Below, piece by piece: positions 1 through 6,155 of a DNA stretch of 12,432 nt. The notes beneath the pieces are model-generated. The model saw only the letters and a program-made list of their open reading frames with translations. It was not told where the DNA came from and did not search any database. The DNA is from an uncultured Flavobacteriales bacterium (GTDB lineage: Bacteria > Bacteroidota > Bacteroidia > Flavobacteriales > Crocinitomicaceae). Position 1 is the stretch's first letter; the number at the start of each line of letters is the position of its first letter. Made by a program: the position numbers and the translations under genes. The DNA lies in contig CAMLET010000036.1 of assembly GCA_946479125.1 (NCBI GenBank), positions 1 through 12,432 on the forward strand, written 5' to 3'.

Positions 1-1253
1 TGCTCTTCATCAAAGCGTGCTTGTAACTCTAGAATAACCGTTACTTTTTTTCCATTTCGAACCGCATTTATCAAAGCATTCATTACCTGAGATCTATCTG
101 CAACACGGTAAACATTAATCTTAATGCTTTTCACTTTCGGATCTAAAGCAGCTTCGCGAAGTAAATCTACCACGTGATCAAAACGTTGATATGGAAAGTG
201 AAGCAGGATATCGTTGTGTAGAATTTGTCTGATAATGCTTGGCTTTCCTTTTAAAAGGGGATGTTCGGCGCTTTTCAGTTTTGGATATAGAAAACGTTCT
301 TCCCCGAAGAATGGAAAACGCATAAAGTCTTTGAAGTTGTGATATTTTCCACCTGGAATGGCGAGGGTTTCTTTCCCCAAATTCAAGTGATTGTTGAGTA
401 CTTCCAACAAATCATGGGGCATTTTTTCATCTACTACCAATCGAACGGGATCTCCCTTTTTTCGATTTTTGATTCCCTTTTCCATCTTTTCTACGAAAGA
501 AAGCGAAAGATCGTCATCGAAATCCAACTCAGCATCACGCGTAAACTTGAAGGTATATGCAGCTATGCTGTCGTATTTAAAAAGTGCAAAAAGATGGTCG
601 AGGTTCAAGCGAATGATATCGTCGATAAGAATTAAACCACGTTTTCCATCTTGCTCAATGATATGAAATCGATCCGTTGACTCCGGAATTTCGATGAGCG
701 CCATTCTCGTTTTACTGTTCTTATCCCATTCCATTCGAACGGCCAGATAAATAGCTTTGTCACGTAATCGTGGAAAAGGAATACGCTTGCCAATTAAAAC
801 GGGAACAAGATCATGAACAATCTTAGAATTGAACAGAGTAGCTAGTTCAGCCTTTGTTTCTTCCGTTATTGTTGTTTCATCAAAGTGATGTATGTTTTCT
901 TTACCAAGCTGTTTCAGCAATTCCTGATAAGTTTCCTCGAACTTTTTTTGCTGACGAATGACAACCGTGTGAATGGTAGAGAATAATTCTTCTGCCGTTC
1001 CTTTAAAGCCTTCTACCTTTTTGTTATTGAGAGCAACCATTCTTTTCAAATTGGCCACGCGAACCCGGTAGAATTCGTCCATATTGTTGGAATAAATTCC
1101 TAAAAAGCGAATGCGTTCCACCAGCGGAACACTTTCATCCATTGCCTCCTGCAAAACCCGCTCATTAAAGGCAAGCCAGCTCAACTCACGATTGTTAAGA
1201 ATCATATCATAAATGTGAGGAATATTTTTGGGAGTTGAAAGCGTCGCAGTCAT
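1..1253 (-). CDS. ppk1: Polyphosphate kinase PPK1, N-terminal part (cut by window edge)
   Basis: PPK1 reversibly transfers the terminal phosphate of ATP to inorganic polyphosphate chains. I translated this region by hand: an open frame of 417 codons runs to the window edge without a stop. Residues 22-34 carry the family N-terminal signature RELSWLAFNERVL, followed by RIRFLGIYSNNMDEFYRVRV. The last visible residues are ARFDEE; its Arg (about residue 413) corresponds to the Mg-binding Arg of the E. coli enzyme. The phosphorylated catalytic His and the C-terminal domains would lie beyond position 1, so activity cannot be judged. I chose the ATG at 1253 because a promoter-like box lies 16 nt upstream; Met17 (MILNNRELSW) is an alternative start. 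The gene is transcribed away from the repeat-filled gap at 1254-1455. Confidence 0.96.
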   Translation of the reverse strand, partial: MTATLSTPKNIPHIYDMILNNRELSWLAFNERVLQEAMDESVPLVERIRFLGIYSNNMDEFYRVRVANLKRMVALNNKKVEGFKGTAEELFSTIHTVVIRQQKKFEETYQELLKQLGKENIHHFDETTITEETKAELATLFNSKIVHDLVPVLIGKRIPFPRLRDKAIYLAVRMEWDKNSKTRMALIEIPESTDRFHIIEQDGKRGLILIDDIIRLNLDHLFALFKYDSIAAYTFKFTRDAELDFDDDLSLSFVEKMEKGIKNRKKGDPVRLVVDEKMPHDLLEVLNNHLNLGKETLAIPGGKYHNFKDFMRFPFFGEERFLYPKLKSAEHPLLKGKPSIIRQILHNDILLHFPYQRFDHVVDLLREAALDPKVKSIKINVYRVADRSQVMNALINAVRNGKKVTVILELQARFDEE

Positions 1254-1269
1254 ATTTGAATTGAATGCG

Positions 1270-1303
1270 CGAAATTAAGGAGGAGATGTTAAGTGTATAT
1301 CAA
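1270..1303 (-). promoter_or_regulatory. Putative ppk1 promoter (TTG, N23, TAATTTCG)
   Basis: On the minus strand, TTG (1303-1301) is followed after 23 nt by TAATTTCG (1277-1270), one mismatch from the Bacteroidota -7 consensus TAnnTTTG. The ATG of ppk1 begins 16 nt downstream. The spacing is within the range reported for this phylum as I recall it. The match is by eye only. Confidence 0.45.
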
Positions 1304-1333
1304 GGAAATATTAATACCTACTTGCAATATATG

Positions 1334-1372
1334 TTGTAGGGATCCGCCGCGGCGGACGACCTGTCCCTACAA
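1334..1372. repeat. GC-rich interrupted palindrome, REP-like
   Basis: The outer arms TTGTAGGGA (1334-1342) and TCCCTACAA (1364-1372) pair perfectly, and the core TCCGCCGCGGCGGA (1343-1356) is a perfect palindrome. The right side has an extra CGACCTG (1357-1363) with no partner on the left. Inserting its complement CAGGTCG after 1342 would make the whole element a perfect 46-bp palindrome. The GC-rich core stands out from the AT-rich surroundings. This is what a degraded copy of a dispersed palindromic repeat looks like; genome-wide copy number is not visible here. Confidence 0.6.
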
Positions 1373-1373
1373 A

Positions 1374-1407
1374 AAAACCGATTTCCGCATTTGCGGAAAT
1401 CGGTTTT
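1374..1407 (-). terminator. Strong intrinsic terminator after the substrate-binding protein gene
   Basis: AAAACCGATTTCCGC (1374-1388) pairs perfectly with 1393-1407 around an ATTT loop. The 15-bp stem has A and T tracts at its two ends, so each strand gives a hairpin followed by U residues. It lies 48 nt past the stop of the minus-strand lipoprotein gene, whose transcript it most likely ends, and well upstream of the ppk1 promoter. Confidence 0.8.
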
Positions 1408-1455
1408 AAATCTCTTTGCAAGTAGAGGGTCTATTAAATTTTATACAATATGAAC

Positions 1456-3183
1456 TTACTCTCGAAGTTCTTTGATAAATATAGTTGAAAGATCAAAAAT
1501 CTCCAAACTGTTTGCCTCAAAATTTCTTACTCTGGAATTGATCAATGTTACAACGTCATCAGTTAAGATTGGCATTACTACTGCGTCGTCAACGATCATT
1601 TGATCTGCCTTCCACATTAATTTCATTCGTTTAACCGGATCCAATTCTTTGTTCATTTGAACAAATGTTGCATTGTATTCAGCGCTATTGTATTTGTATG
1701 GATTCACGAATTTCGATTTCACCTTCACTTTTCCGTTGTAGAATAAGCTTAAGAAGTTTTCTCCATCGGGATAATCAGCAATCCATTGTAGGATCCACAT
1801 ATCAGCCTGACCGTTAGCGGCCATTTGATCGCGTTTAGCCGCCTCAACCATTACAATCTTCACTTTCACCCCAAGGTTTTCGCGTAATTGCTTAGCAACG
1901 CTCTTTGCCATAATGTCTCTTGAAGTTCCTTTTTTACCTGAACAAACGAGGTTTAACTCCGGTAAATTCTTTCCATCAGGGAATCCTGCATCTGCCAAAA
2001 GAGCTTTTGCCTTGATCACATTGAATGAAAAACCTTTAATACTGCTTGCGTCATAGAAGCTGCAATTCGGAATAATTCCATGTTCATCAGGATAACCTTC
2101 ACCCATTAATTCTGTATTTACCAGAAGGTTTCTGTCTACAGCCAGGTTGAATGCCATTCGAACTCGCTTGTCGCTAAGGACTTTGTTTTTGTGATTGAAG
2201 CCAACAAAAGTGATAGATGCTGACGGTTTTGAATCCACTTTGTGTTTAACCGTTTTTCCTTGTTGAGCTTCTTTTAAAGAACCAAGAATGTTATCTACTT
2301 CCTCAACCGGAATTTCAAGAACAAGGTCGATATCTGCGTTTCTGAACGATTTCAATTCACTTGATTTATCCGTTCCGTAAGTCATCAAAATACTTCCTAA
2401 GAAAGGCAGTTGATTTCCAAATTCGTCTTTTCTCCAATAGTTATTGTTTCTTTTTAGTCGAACGTGCTCATTGGTCATTTCATCTAAGCAAAACGGACCA
2501 GTTCCAACAGGATGCTTTACAATGTCATTTCCGTAAGTATCGTAAGCTTCTTTAGGGAAAACACCAAAACCTGAATAACAAAGCAATTTATTGAAACCTG
2601 CAAATGGCTCAACCAATTTAATTTTCAGCGTATTGTTATCTACAACTTGAATTCCGGAAACGCCAGTTTCGTTAAACTTACTTTGAGTTGATGCGTGAAA
2701 TTTATCAGCACCTTCAATACGCTCAACCAAAAGATTACTGATCTCGTTGATCTCTAATCCGCTGCAAGCCATATCTAATGTAAACTTTACATCATTGGCA
2801 TTCAGTTCACGCGCTTCATCTTCAAAACAATCGTCTTCATGAAAGAAGATTCCTTTACGAATTTTAAGCGTGTATTCTCTTCCATCAGCCGACGCTTTGA
2901 AGGACTCTGCAATACATGGTTCGACCTCGTCGTTTGCTGGATTGATCTTGAAAATTGGATCAAAAACCTGAGATGTCAATCGCCCAGTGTAAATGTCCGT
3001 TGCGTTTAATGGAAATAAGTTGCTTACTTTTTCGGCGGACATGAACCGGAATTCTCCTCCGTAAACAGGGCCTCCAACTGCTTTTTTGTTAGCCAAATCA
3101 TCTGTCGAATCGGAGCACGACAATAGCGTTAATGATACAGCTAATGATAGTGTTAATGTTTTAAACATGGATAGTTTTTTCAT
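1456..3183 (-). CDS. Peptide-type ABC transporter substrate-binding lipoprotein (SBP family 5, DppA/OppA-like)
   Basis: This is a solute-binding protein of the dipeptide/oligopeptide class (SBP_bac_5), about 575 aa as expected. From the chosen ATG the protein begins MKKLSMFKTLTLSLAV and reaches a lipobox LLSC, with lipidated Cys at residue 23. Family landmarks are GGEFRF near the mature N-terminus, the RKGIFFHEDD and ELNANDVKFTLDM segment, HPVGTGPFCLDE, RVRMAFNLAVDR, and a C-terminal WIADYPDGENFL. The longest open frame starts at 3252, but that ATG sits in the loop of the trpS terminator and would put 23 unsuitable residues before the signal peptide, so I use 3183. ATG 3168 (MFKTLTL) is also possible. 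No permease or ATPase gene is nearby, so the partner transporter is unknown. The residues after Cys (SDSTDD) are acidic, as in Bacteroidota lipoprotein surface-export signals. A terminator follows at 1374-1407. Confidence 0.9.
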   Translation of the reverse strand: MKKLSMFKTLTLSLAVSLTLLSCSDSTDDLANKKAVGGPVYGGEFRFMSAEKVSNLFPLNATDIYTGRLTSQVFDPIFKINPANDEVEPCIAESFKASADGREYTLKIRKGIFFHEDDCFEDEARELNANDVKFTLDMACSGLEINEISNLLVERIEGADKFHASTQSKFNETGVSGIQVVDNNTLKIKLVEPFAGFNKLLCYSGFGVFPKEAYDTYGNDIVKHPVGTGPFCLDEMTNEHVRLKRNNNYWRKDEFGNQLPFLGSILMTYGTDKSSELKSFRNADIDLVLEIPVEEVDNILGSLKEAQQGKTVKHKVDSKPSASITFVGFNHKNKVLSDKRVRMAFNLAVDRNLLVNTELMGEGYPDEHGIIPNCSFYDASSIKGFSFNVIKAKALLADAGFPDGKNLPELNLVCSGKKGTSRDIMAKSVAKQLRENLGVKVKIVMVEAAKRDQMAANGQADMWILQWIADYPDGENFLSLFYNGKVKVKSKFVNPYKYNSAEYNATFVQMNKELDPVKRMKLMWKADQMIVDDAVVMPILTDDVVTLINSRVRNFEANSLEIFDLSTIFIKELRE

Positions 3184-3193
3184 CAGTAGTACG

Positions 3194-3201
3194 CAAATAT
3201 A
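3194..3201 (-). promoter_or_regulatory. Promoter -7 box TATATTTG for the substrate-binding protein gene
   Basis: The minus strand reads TTGTTATATTTGC, an exact TAnnTTTG match, ending 10 nt before the ATG at 3183. The flanks TTGTTA and TTTGC also occur at the gatC and pgk promoters. No convincing -33 TTG is seen. A start point just after the box leaves only a few untranslated bases before ATG 3183, or about 20 before ATG 3168. Confidence 0.6.
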
Positions 3202-3242
3202 ACAATTGTAGAGTACACTGGGGTTAAAGCCTGAAAATAGAA

Positions 3243-3266
3243 AAAGCTCCATGGGTTTGGAGCTTT
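3243..3266 (-). terminator. Intrinsic terminator downstream of trpS
   Basis: On the minus strand AAAGCTCCA, loop AACCCA, TGGAGCTTT forms a 9-bp stem that continues into a run of five T (down to 3241). It lies 95 nt after the trpS stop and ahead of the promoter box of the next gene, so it separates the two transcription units. Confidence 0.75.
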
Positions 3267-3312
3267 AACTTGGTTTAAAATAAAAGTAGTTTATGTTGGA
3301 ATAACAACGAAC

Positions 3313-3320
3313 CAAAAATA
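3313..3320 (-). promoter_or_regulatory. Possible orphan promoter box TATTTTTG between trpS and the next gene
   Basis: An exact TAnnTTTG match lies on the minus strand in the trpS 3' region. No -33 TTG was found at 17-23 nt. Transcription from here would meet the terminator at 3243-3266 after about 45-65 nt, without any obvious ORF. In such AT-rich DNA a chance match is quite possible. Confidence 0.2.
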
Positions 3321-3360
3321 GTTAAATTTTTGTTATGTGAACGTTTTTGTGAAATTAATT

Positions 3361-4329
3361 CTAATATCCCACCTTTTCCCTAACTCTTTGTAACACAGGA
3401 TGCGCTACTGCCCTTGCTTTCGCTGCACCTTGCTGTAAAATATCTTCCAATTCATTTAAATTGGTCATGAAGTGATTGTAAACTGATCTGTTCTTTTCGA
3501 ATTTCGTTAAAATCAATTCCAATAATGCCGTTTTCGCATGCCCGTATCCAAATCCACCGGCAATGTATTTCTCACGCATGGAAAGCACATCTGCTTTTTC
3601 AGCAAGTAATTCGTACAACTTGAAAACATTACAAGTGTCGGGATCTTTTGATTCCTCTAATCCTTTTGAATCGGTTACAATTCCCATAACCTGTTTCTTC
3701 AATTCTTTCTCAGGAAGGAAAATGTCAATGTAATTGTTGCGGGATTTACTCATTTTCTCACCGTCAGTTCCTGGAACCAACTGTGTTTCTTTATTGATTC
3801 TATCCTGCGGTAAAACAAAAACGTCACCGTGAATATGATTGAATCTGCTTGCCACATCTCGGGTCATCTCCAAATGCTGCAATTGATCTTTCCCAACAGG
3901 AACTTCTTCTGCATCGTAAAGTAAGATGTCTGCTGCCATCAAAATGGGATAGGTAAATAACCCTGCATTGATATCTGAAAGTCGGTCCTTTTTGTCTTTG
4001 TATGAATGCGCCAATTCCAATCTGCTAACCGGAAAGAAGCACAGTAAATGCCACATTAATTCTGTAACTTCAGGAATATCACTCTGACGGTAAAATGTTG
4101 TTTTATTCGGATCTAATCCTGATGCAAGCCATGCAGCAGCCGTTGAATAGGTGTTTTGACGCATCACTTCGGCGTCTTTTATCTGTGTAAGAGAATGCAA
4201 GTTTGCAATGAACAAAAACGAATCATTTTCTGGCTGACTCGACAGTTCAATAGCTGGAAAAATTGCTCCAAGCAAGTTTCCTAAATGCGGTGTTCCGGTA
4301 CTTTGTATTCCGGTAAGAATCCTAGACAT
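3361..4329 (-). CDS. trpS: Tryptophanyl-tRNA synthetase
   Basis: This cytoplasmic class I aminoacyl-tRNA synthetase charges tRNA-Trp with tryptophan using ATP. The 322-aa length is typical of the bacterial enzyme. The HIGH-equivalent is PHLGN at residues 14-18 after GIQSTGT, and the KMSKS loop is GEKMSKS at 190-196. Between them are LFTYPILMAADILLYDA (124-140) and VGKDQLQHLEMTRDVASRFN (145-164), both characteristic of TrpRS and used in tryptophan and adenylate binding. The ATG at 4329 starts directly with the conserved MSRILTGIQSTG, so the start is secure. The gene is divergent from plsC, with 70 nt between them that must hold both promoters. A terminator at 3243-3266 ends the unit, so it appears monocistronic. 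Confidence 0.97.
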   Translation of the reverse strand: MSRILTGIQSTGTPHLGNLLGAIFPAIELSSQPENDSFLFIANLHSLTQIKDAEVMRQNTYSTAAAWLASGLDPNKTTFYRQSDIPEVTELMWHLLCFFPVSRLELAHSYKDKKDRLSDINAGLFTYPILMAADILLYDAEEVPVGKDQLQHLEMTRDVASRFNHIHGDVFVLPQDRINKETQLVPGTDGEKMSKSRNNYIDIFLPEKELKKQVMGIVTDSKGLEESKDPDTCNVFKLYELLAEKADVLSMREKYIAGGFGYGHAKTALLELILTKFEKNRSVYNHFMTNLNELEDILQQGAAKARAVAHPVLQRVREKVGY

Positions 4330-4346
4330 GCAGTTTGAATTTTACG

Positions 4347-4354
4347 CGAATTTA
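4347..4354 (-). promoter_or_regulatory. Putative trpS -7 box TAAATTCG
   Basis: The box has one mismatch to TAnnTTTG and lies 17 nt upstream of the trpS ATG. The stretch TAAATTCGCG followed by AATTCAAA resembles the ppk1 upstream region (TAATTTCGCG, then AATTCAAA). The similarity supports a shared promoter type but is based on two examples. Confidence 0.4.
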
Positions 4355-4386
4355 CGTTTTTCTTTAGCCTTCCGAATGGAAAGTCC

Positions 4387-4394
4387 TATTTTTG
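4387..4394 (+). promoter_or_regulatory. plsC -7 box TATTTTTG
   Basis: This is an exact TAnnTTTG match ending 5 nt before the plsC ATG at 4400. The expected start of transcription falls on or next to the ATG, implying a leaderless or nearly leaderless mRNA. No clear -33 TTG is visible at 17-23 nt. Confidence 0.55.
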
Positions 4395-4399
4395 AGTGA

Positions 4400-5152
4400 A
4401 TGAAAAAACTGATAGGTGCTCTCTGTGTGCTCTACAAATTGTATGTGGGCGTATTTTTTGTGAGCTTTCTTTTGGTTTTCTATCCATTGTTCTTTATCCT
4501 TCTGTCACGTGAATCGTGGAAAAAATACAGCTTTCCATTGTTTGTGTTTTGGAGTTTCTTACTGCAGATATGCACGCTTGTTTTTGTTGTAAAACTGAAG
4601 AAGGTTAAACTACCGAAAGGTCCGTATATCATTGTTTCCAATCATGCTTCGTATTACGACATTTTCTTGTTGTACTCCATCTTGCCGCAGCATCGTTTCC
4701 TTTTTATGGGGAAAAGCGAAATTTTGAGTTACCCTTTAATGAAAACCTTTTTCAAACGATTAAATATCCCTGTTTTCAGAAAGGATAAACGTTTGGCAGC
4801 TAAGTCTTTCATTCAGGCGAAACAAGCTTTAGCTAATGGTTGGTCCATTGTTTTGTTCCCGGAAGGTGGAATTCCGGATGAGAATAGACCAACGATGATT
4901 CCGTTTAAAGAAGGCGCATTCAAATTGGCGAAAAGCGCGAAAGTTCCATTGGTTCCACTAACTTTTTTGGATAATCATCATATTTTCTCCGATCCCGGTG
5001 ATTTGGATTATGCACATCCGGGAATTTCCAGGGTAATTATGCATCCAATTGTTACAGCAGAACAAGTTGCCAGTATGACAGATAAGGAATTGTCTGATTT
5101 CTGTTTTGATACGATTGCGGAACCTCTGAGGTCAAGAGGATTGATGAAATAA
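4400..5152 (+). CDS. plsC: 1-acyl-sn-glycerol-3-phosphate acyltransferase (PlsC family)
   Basis: The PlsC family adds a second acyl chain to lysophosphatidic acid, giving phosphatidic acid, at the inner membrane. The signature HX4D motif is NHASYYD at residues 81-87 (His82, Asp87). Motif III is FPEGG at 153-157, followed by IPFKEGAFKLAKSAKVPLVPL. Two hydrophobic segments at about 7-37 and 45-66 anchor the N-terminus, and the length (250 aa) is normal. The ATG directly follows a TATTTTTG box, and the next in-frame Met lies past the membrane segments, so this start is the only sensible one. Bacteroidota often carry several paralogues of this family, some of which acylate amino-acid lipids, so the exact substrate is inferred. 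The gene is divergent from trpS and 78 nt upstream of gatC, which has its own promoter. Confidence 0.9.
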   Translation: MKKLIGALCVLYKLYVGVFFVSFLLVFYPLFFILLSRESWKKYSFPLFVFWSFLLQICTLVFVVKLKKVKLPKGPYIIVSNHASYYDIFLLYSILPQHRFLFMGKSEILSYPLMKTFFKRLNIPVFRKDKRLAAKSFIQAKQALANGWSIVLFPEGGIPDENRPTMIPFKEGAFKLAKSAKVPLVPLTFLDNHHIFSDPGDLDYAHPGISRVIMHPIVTAEQVASMTDKELSDFCFDTIAEPLRSRGLMK

Positions 5153-5171
5153 CACTTGCATTCCGTTCAGT

Positions 5172-5215
5172 GTCTGTATTGTCTTAAGTCTTTTGTCTAT
5201 CGTCTCAAGTCTATT
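5172..5215 (+). repeat. Heptamer-period GTCT array upstream of gatC
   Basis: GTCT begins at 5172, 5181, 5188, 5195, 5202 and 5209. The last five are spaced by exactly 7 bp (unit NNGTCTN, with degenerate flanks). The array covers the -33 region and stops 4 bp before the -7 box. A matching array lies upstream of pgk (7859-7893). Confidence 0.75.
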
Positions 5216-5226
5216 TGTTATTTTTG
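5193..5226 (+). promoter_or_regulatory. gatC promoter (TTG, N23, TATTTTTG)
   Basis: TTG at 5193-5195 lies 23 nt upstream of TATTTTTG (5219-5226), an exact -7 match. The gatC ATG begins at 5231, four bases after the box, which places the likely transcription start at or beside the start codon. The TTG is itself part of the heptamer array. Confidence 0.6.
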
Positions 5227-5230
5227 CACC

Positions 5231-5521
5231 ATGAATATTTCTGACGAAACAATTGATCACATTTCGAACTTGTCGAAACTACGTTTTGAGGGTGAAGCCA
5301 AAGAATCTATCAAAAAGGATTTGGAGAAGATCATTGGTTTTATGGGTAAGCTTTCTGAGGTTCCAACGGACAATGTAGAGCCTTTGATCTTTATGAATGA
5401 AGAAAAGAATGTACTTCGTGATGACATTCCTGAGGTAACAGTTACACAAGCTGAGGCATTGAAAAATGCTCCGAAAAAAGATTCAGATTACTTCCGTATT
5501 CCGAAGGTTTTGGATAAATAA
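5231..5521 (+). CDS. gatC: Asp-tRNA(Asn)/Glu-tRNA(Gln) amidotransferase subunit C
   Basis: GatC is the small subunit of the GatCAB transamidosome, which converts misacylated Glu-tRNA(Gln) and/or Asp-tRNA(Asn) to the correct amide form. It wraps around and stabilises GatA. The 96-aa protein starts MNISDETIDHISNLSKLRF, the usual GatC N-terminus. It has EKIIGFMGKLSEVPTDNVEPL in the middle and the conserved tail RDDIPEV followed by NAPKKDSDYFRIPKVLDK. An upstream in-frame ATG at 5156 would add 25 residues encoded by the heptamer array and promoter, with no family similarity, so I reject it. gatA and gatB are not in the window, so the gene stands alone here. It converges with a minus-strand gene at 5571, with a hairpin between. 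Confidence 0.95.
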   Translation: MNISDETIDHISNLSKLRFEGEAKESIKKDLEKIIGFMGKLSEVPTDNVEPLIFMNEEKNVLRDDIPEVTVTQAEALKNAPKKDSDYFRIPKVLDK

Positions 5522-5523
5522 TA

Positions 5524-5566
5524 GTTCAAAAGTTTGACTTCGACTCCGCTCAGTCACCTTTTGAAC
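5524..5566. terminator. Hairpin between convergent genes, probable bidirectional terminator with repeat-like loop
   Basis: GTTCAAAAG (5524-5532) pairs with CTTTTGAAC (5558-5566), and an inner TGACT/AGTCA pair (5535-5539 and 5552-5556) extends the stem. It fills the 49-nt gap between gatC and the convergent minus-strand gene. The U-tracts are poor on both sides, so termination is inferred mainly from position. The loop CTTCGACTCCGCTCAG resembles short dispersed repeats that I recall from many bacterial intergenic regions. Confidence 0.55.
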
Positions 5567-5570
5567 GTGT

Positions 5571-6104
5571 TTAATGGAATCGAAATCCGTCTAAATACAT
5601 TTGTTGAACGTTGAAGATAGGATAGTCGTTTGCACCATAAATCATCATTATTCCAAGCGTATTTGAATTTGCCCAGCCTTTCACTTCCCAGTGATCGTCA
5701 TCTTTATCTACCCAATAATCGAGTACACCAATAGCATCTGGTTCACTTTCCATTGTATGACCTTCACCATAACCAGCAGCACTTGTAACCTCGAATTGAG
5801 TTTGTAAAAAATCCAGATAAGATTCCAGTAGGTTAGTTTTGTCTTCTGGACTTTCAAGCAAGGTTGACTTCAGTTTAACAACAATTATGGAGAAATGATA
5901 GTTTCCATCATCATATTCCGTTGTATAGACTTCAGAACTGTCTTCCGAATAGGAAAGATCAACTTCAATGTTTTCAGACGGCATGTAAGCATACGTTCCA
6001 GAGTTGCCAATGGCAACTTTTCGTAAACGTGGGACTTTGTAATCTTCCTGACCAAAAGCCTGAGTAAAGAAGAACAATAAGAAAGCTGTGCGTAGAATTT
6101 TCAT
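5571..6104 (-). CDS. Secreted protein of unknown function
   Basis: I do not recognise this 177-aa protein. It starts MKILRTAFLLFFFTQAFGQE, a clear Sec signal peptide with likely cleavage after Gly18. The mature part is acidic and mostly beta-predicted by eye: alternating segments (YAYMPSENIEVDLSYS, YHFSIIVVKLKS), one helix-like stretch around NLLESYLDFLQTQFEV, then YWVDKDDDHWEVKGWANSN, and a C-terminal YLDGFRFH. It has no lipobox or C-terminal sorting domain, so a periplasmic location is likeliest. It lies 51 nt after the small membrane-protein gene that follows pgk, in the same direction. A weak -7 match (TGATTTTG, 6143-6136) could give it its own promoter. That it is an expressed gene is likely; its function is unknown. 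Confidence 0.75.
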   Translation of the reverse strand: MKILRTAFLLFFFTQAFGQEDYKVPRLRKVAIGNSGTYAYMPSENIEVDLSYSEDSSEVYTTEYDDGNYHFSIIVVKLKSTLLESPEDKTNLLESYLDFLQTQFEVTSAAGYGEGHTMESEPDAIGVLDYWVDKDDDHWEVKGWANSNTLGIMMIYGANDYPIFNVQQMYLDGFRFH

Positions 6105-6155
6105 AAATCAGTTTGGTAATATCGTGGTTTTTAGCCAAAATCATGCCGTTCAGTA

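Larger units (their letters stand above)
1318..1425. repeat. 108-bp cassette bounded by a perfect 10-bp inverted repeat
   Basis: CTACTTGCAA (1318-1327) and TTGCAAGTAG (1416-1425) are exact reverse complements. They enclose a GC-rich palindrome (1334-1372) and a terminator hairpin (1374-1407). No ORF is inside. TATTAA occurs just outside each end (1309-1314 and 1432-1437), but at unequal distances (3 and 6 nt), so it is not a clean target duplication. It could be a small non-autonomous element, or simply a nested structure in the 3' region of the substrate-binding protein gene. Confidence 0.5.

Noticed and set aside
339..666. Plus-strand open frames of 98 and 91 aa
   Set aside because: They lie wholly inside ppk1 on the other strand, which gives an unmistakable family match; they have no recognisable protein features.
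1254..1455. Insertion sequence remnant with transposase
   Set aside because: No transposase fragment is present in any frame; only nested inverted repeats can be supported.
3184..3252. Longer N-terminus for the substrate-binding lipoprotein (ATG 3252)
   Set aside because: This ATG is in the loop of the trpS terminator and upstream of the gene's own promoter box, and it would bury the lipoprotein signal peptide.
5172..5215. CRISPR-like array
   Set aside because: The units are 7 bp with no spacers, and there are no cas genes; it is a short tandem repeat.
5156..5230. Longer N-terminus for GatC (ATG 5156)
   Set aside because: The 25 extra residues are encoded by the GTCT array and promoter, and GatC homologues begin at the MNISDET position.
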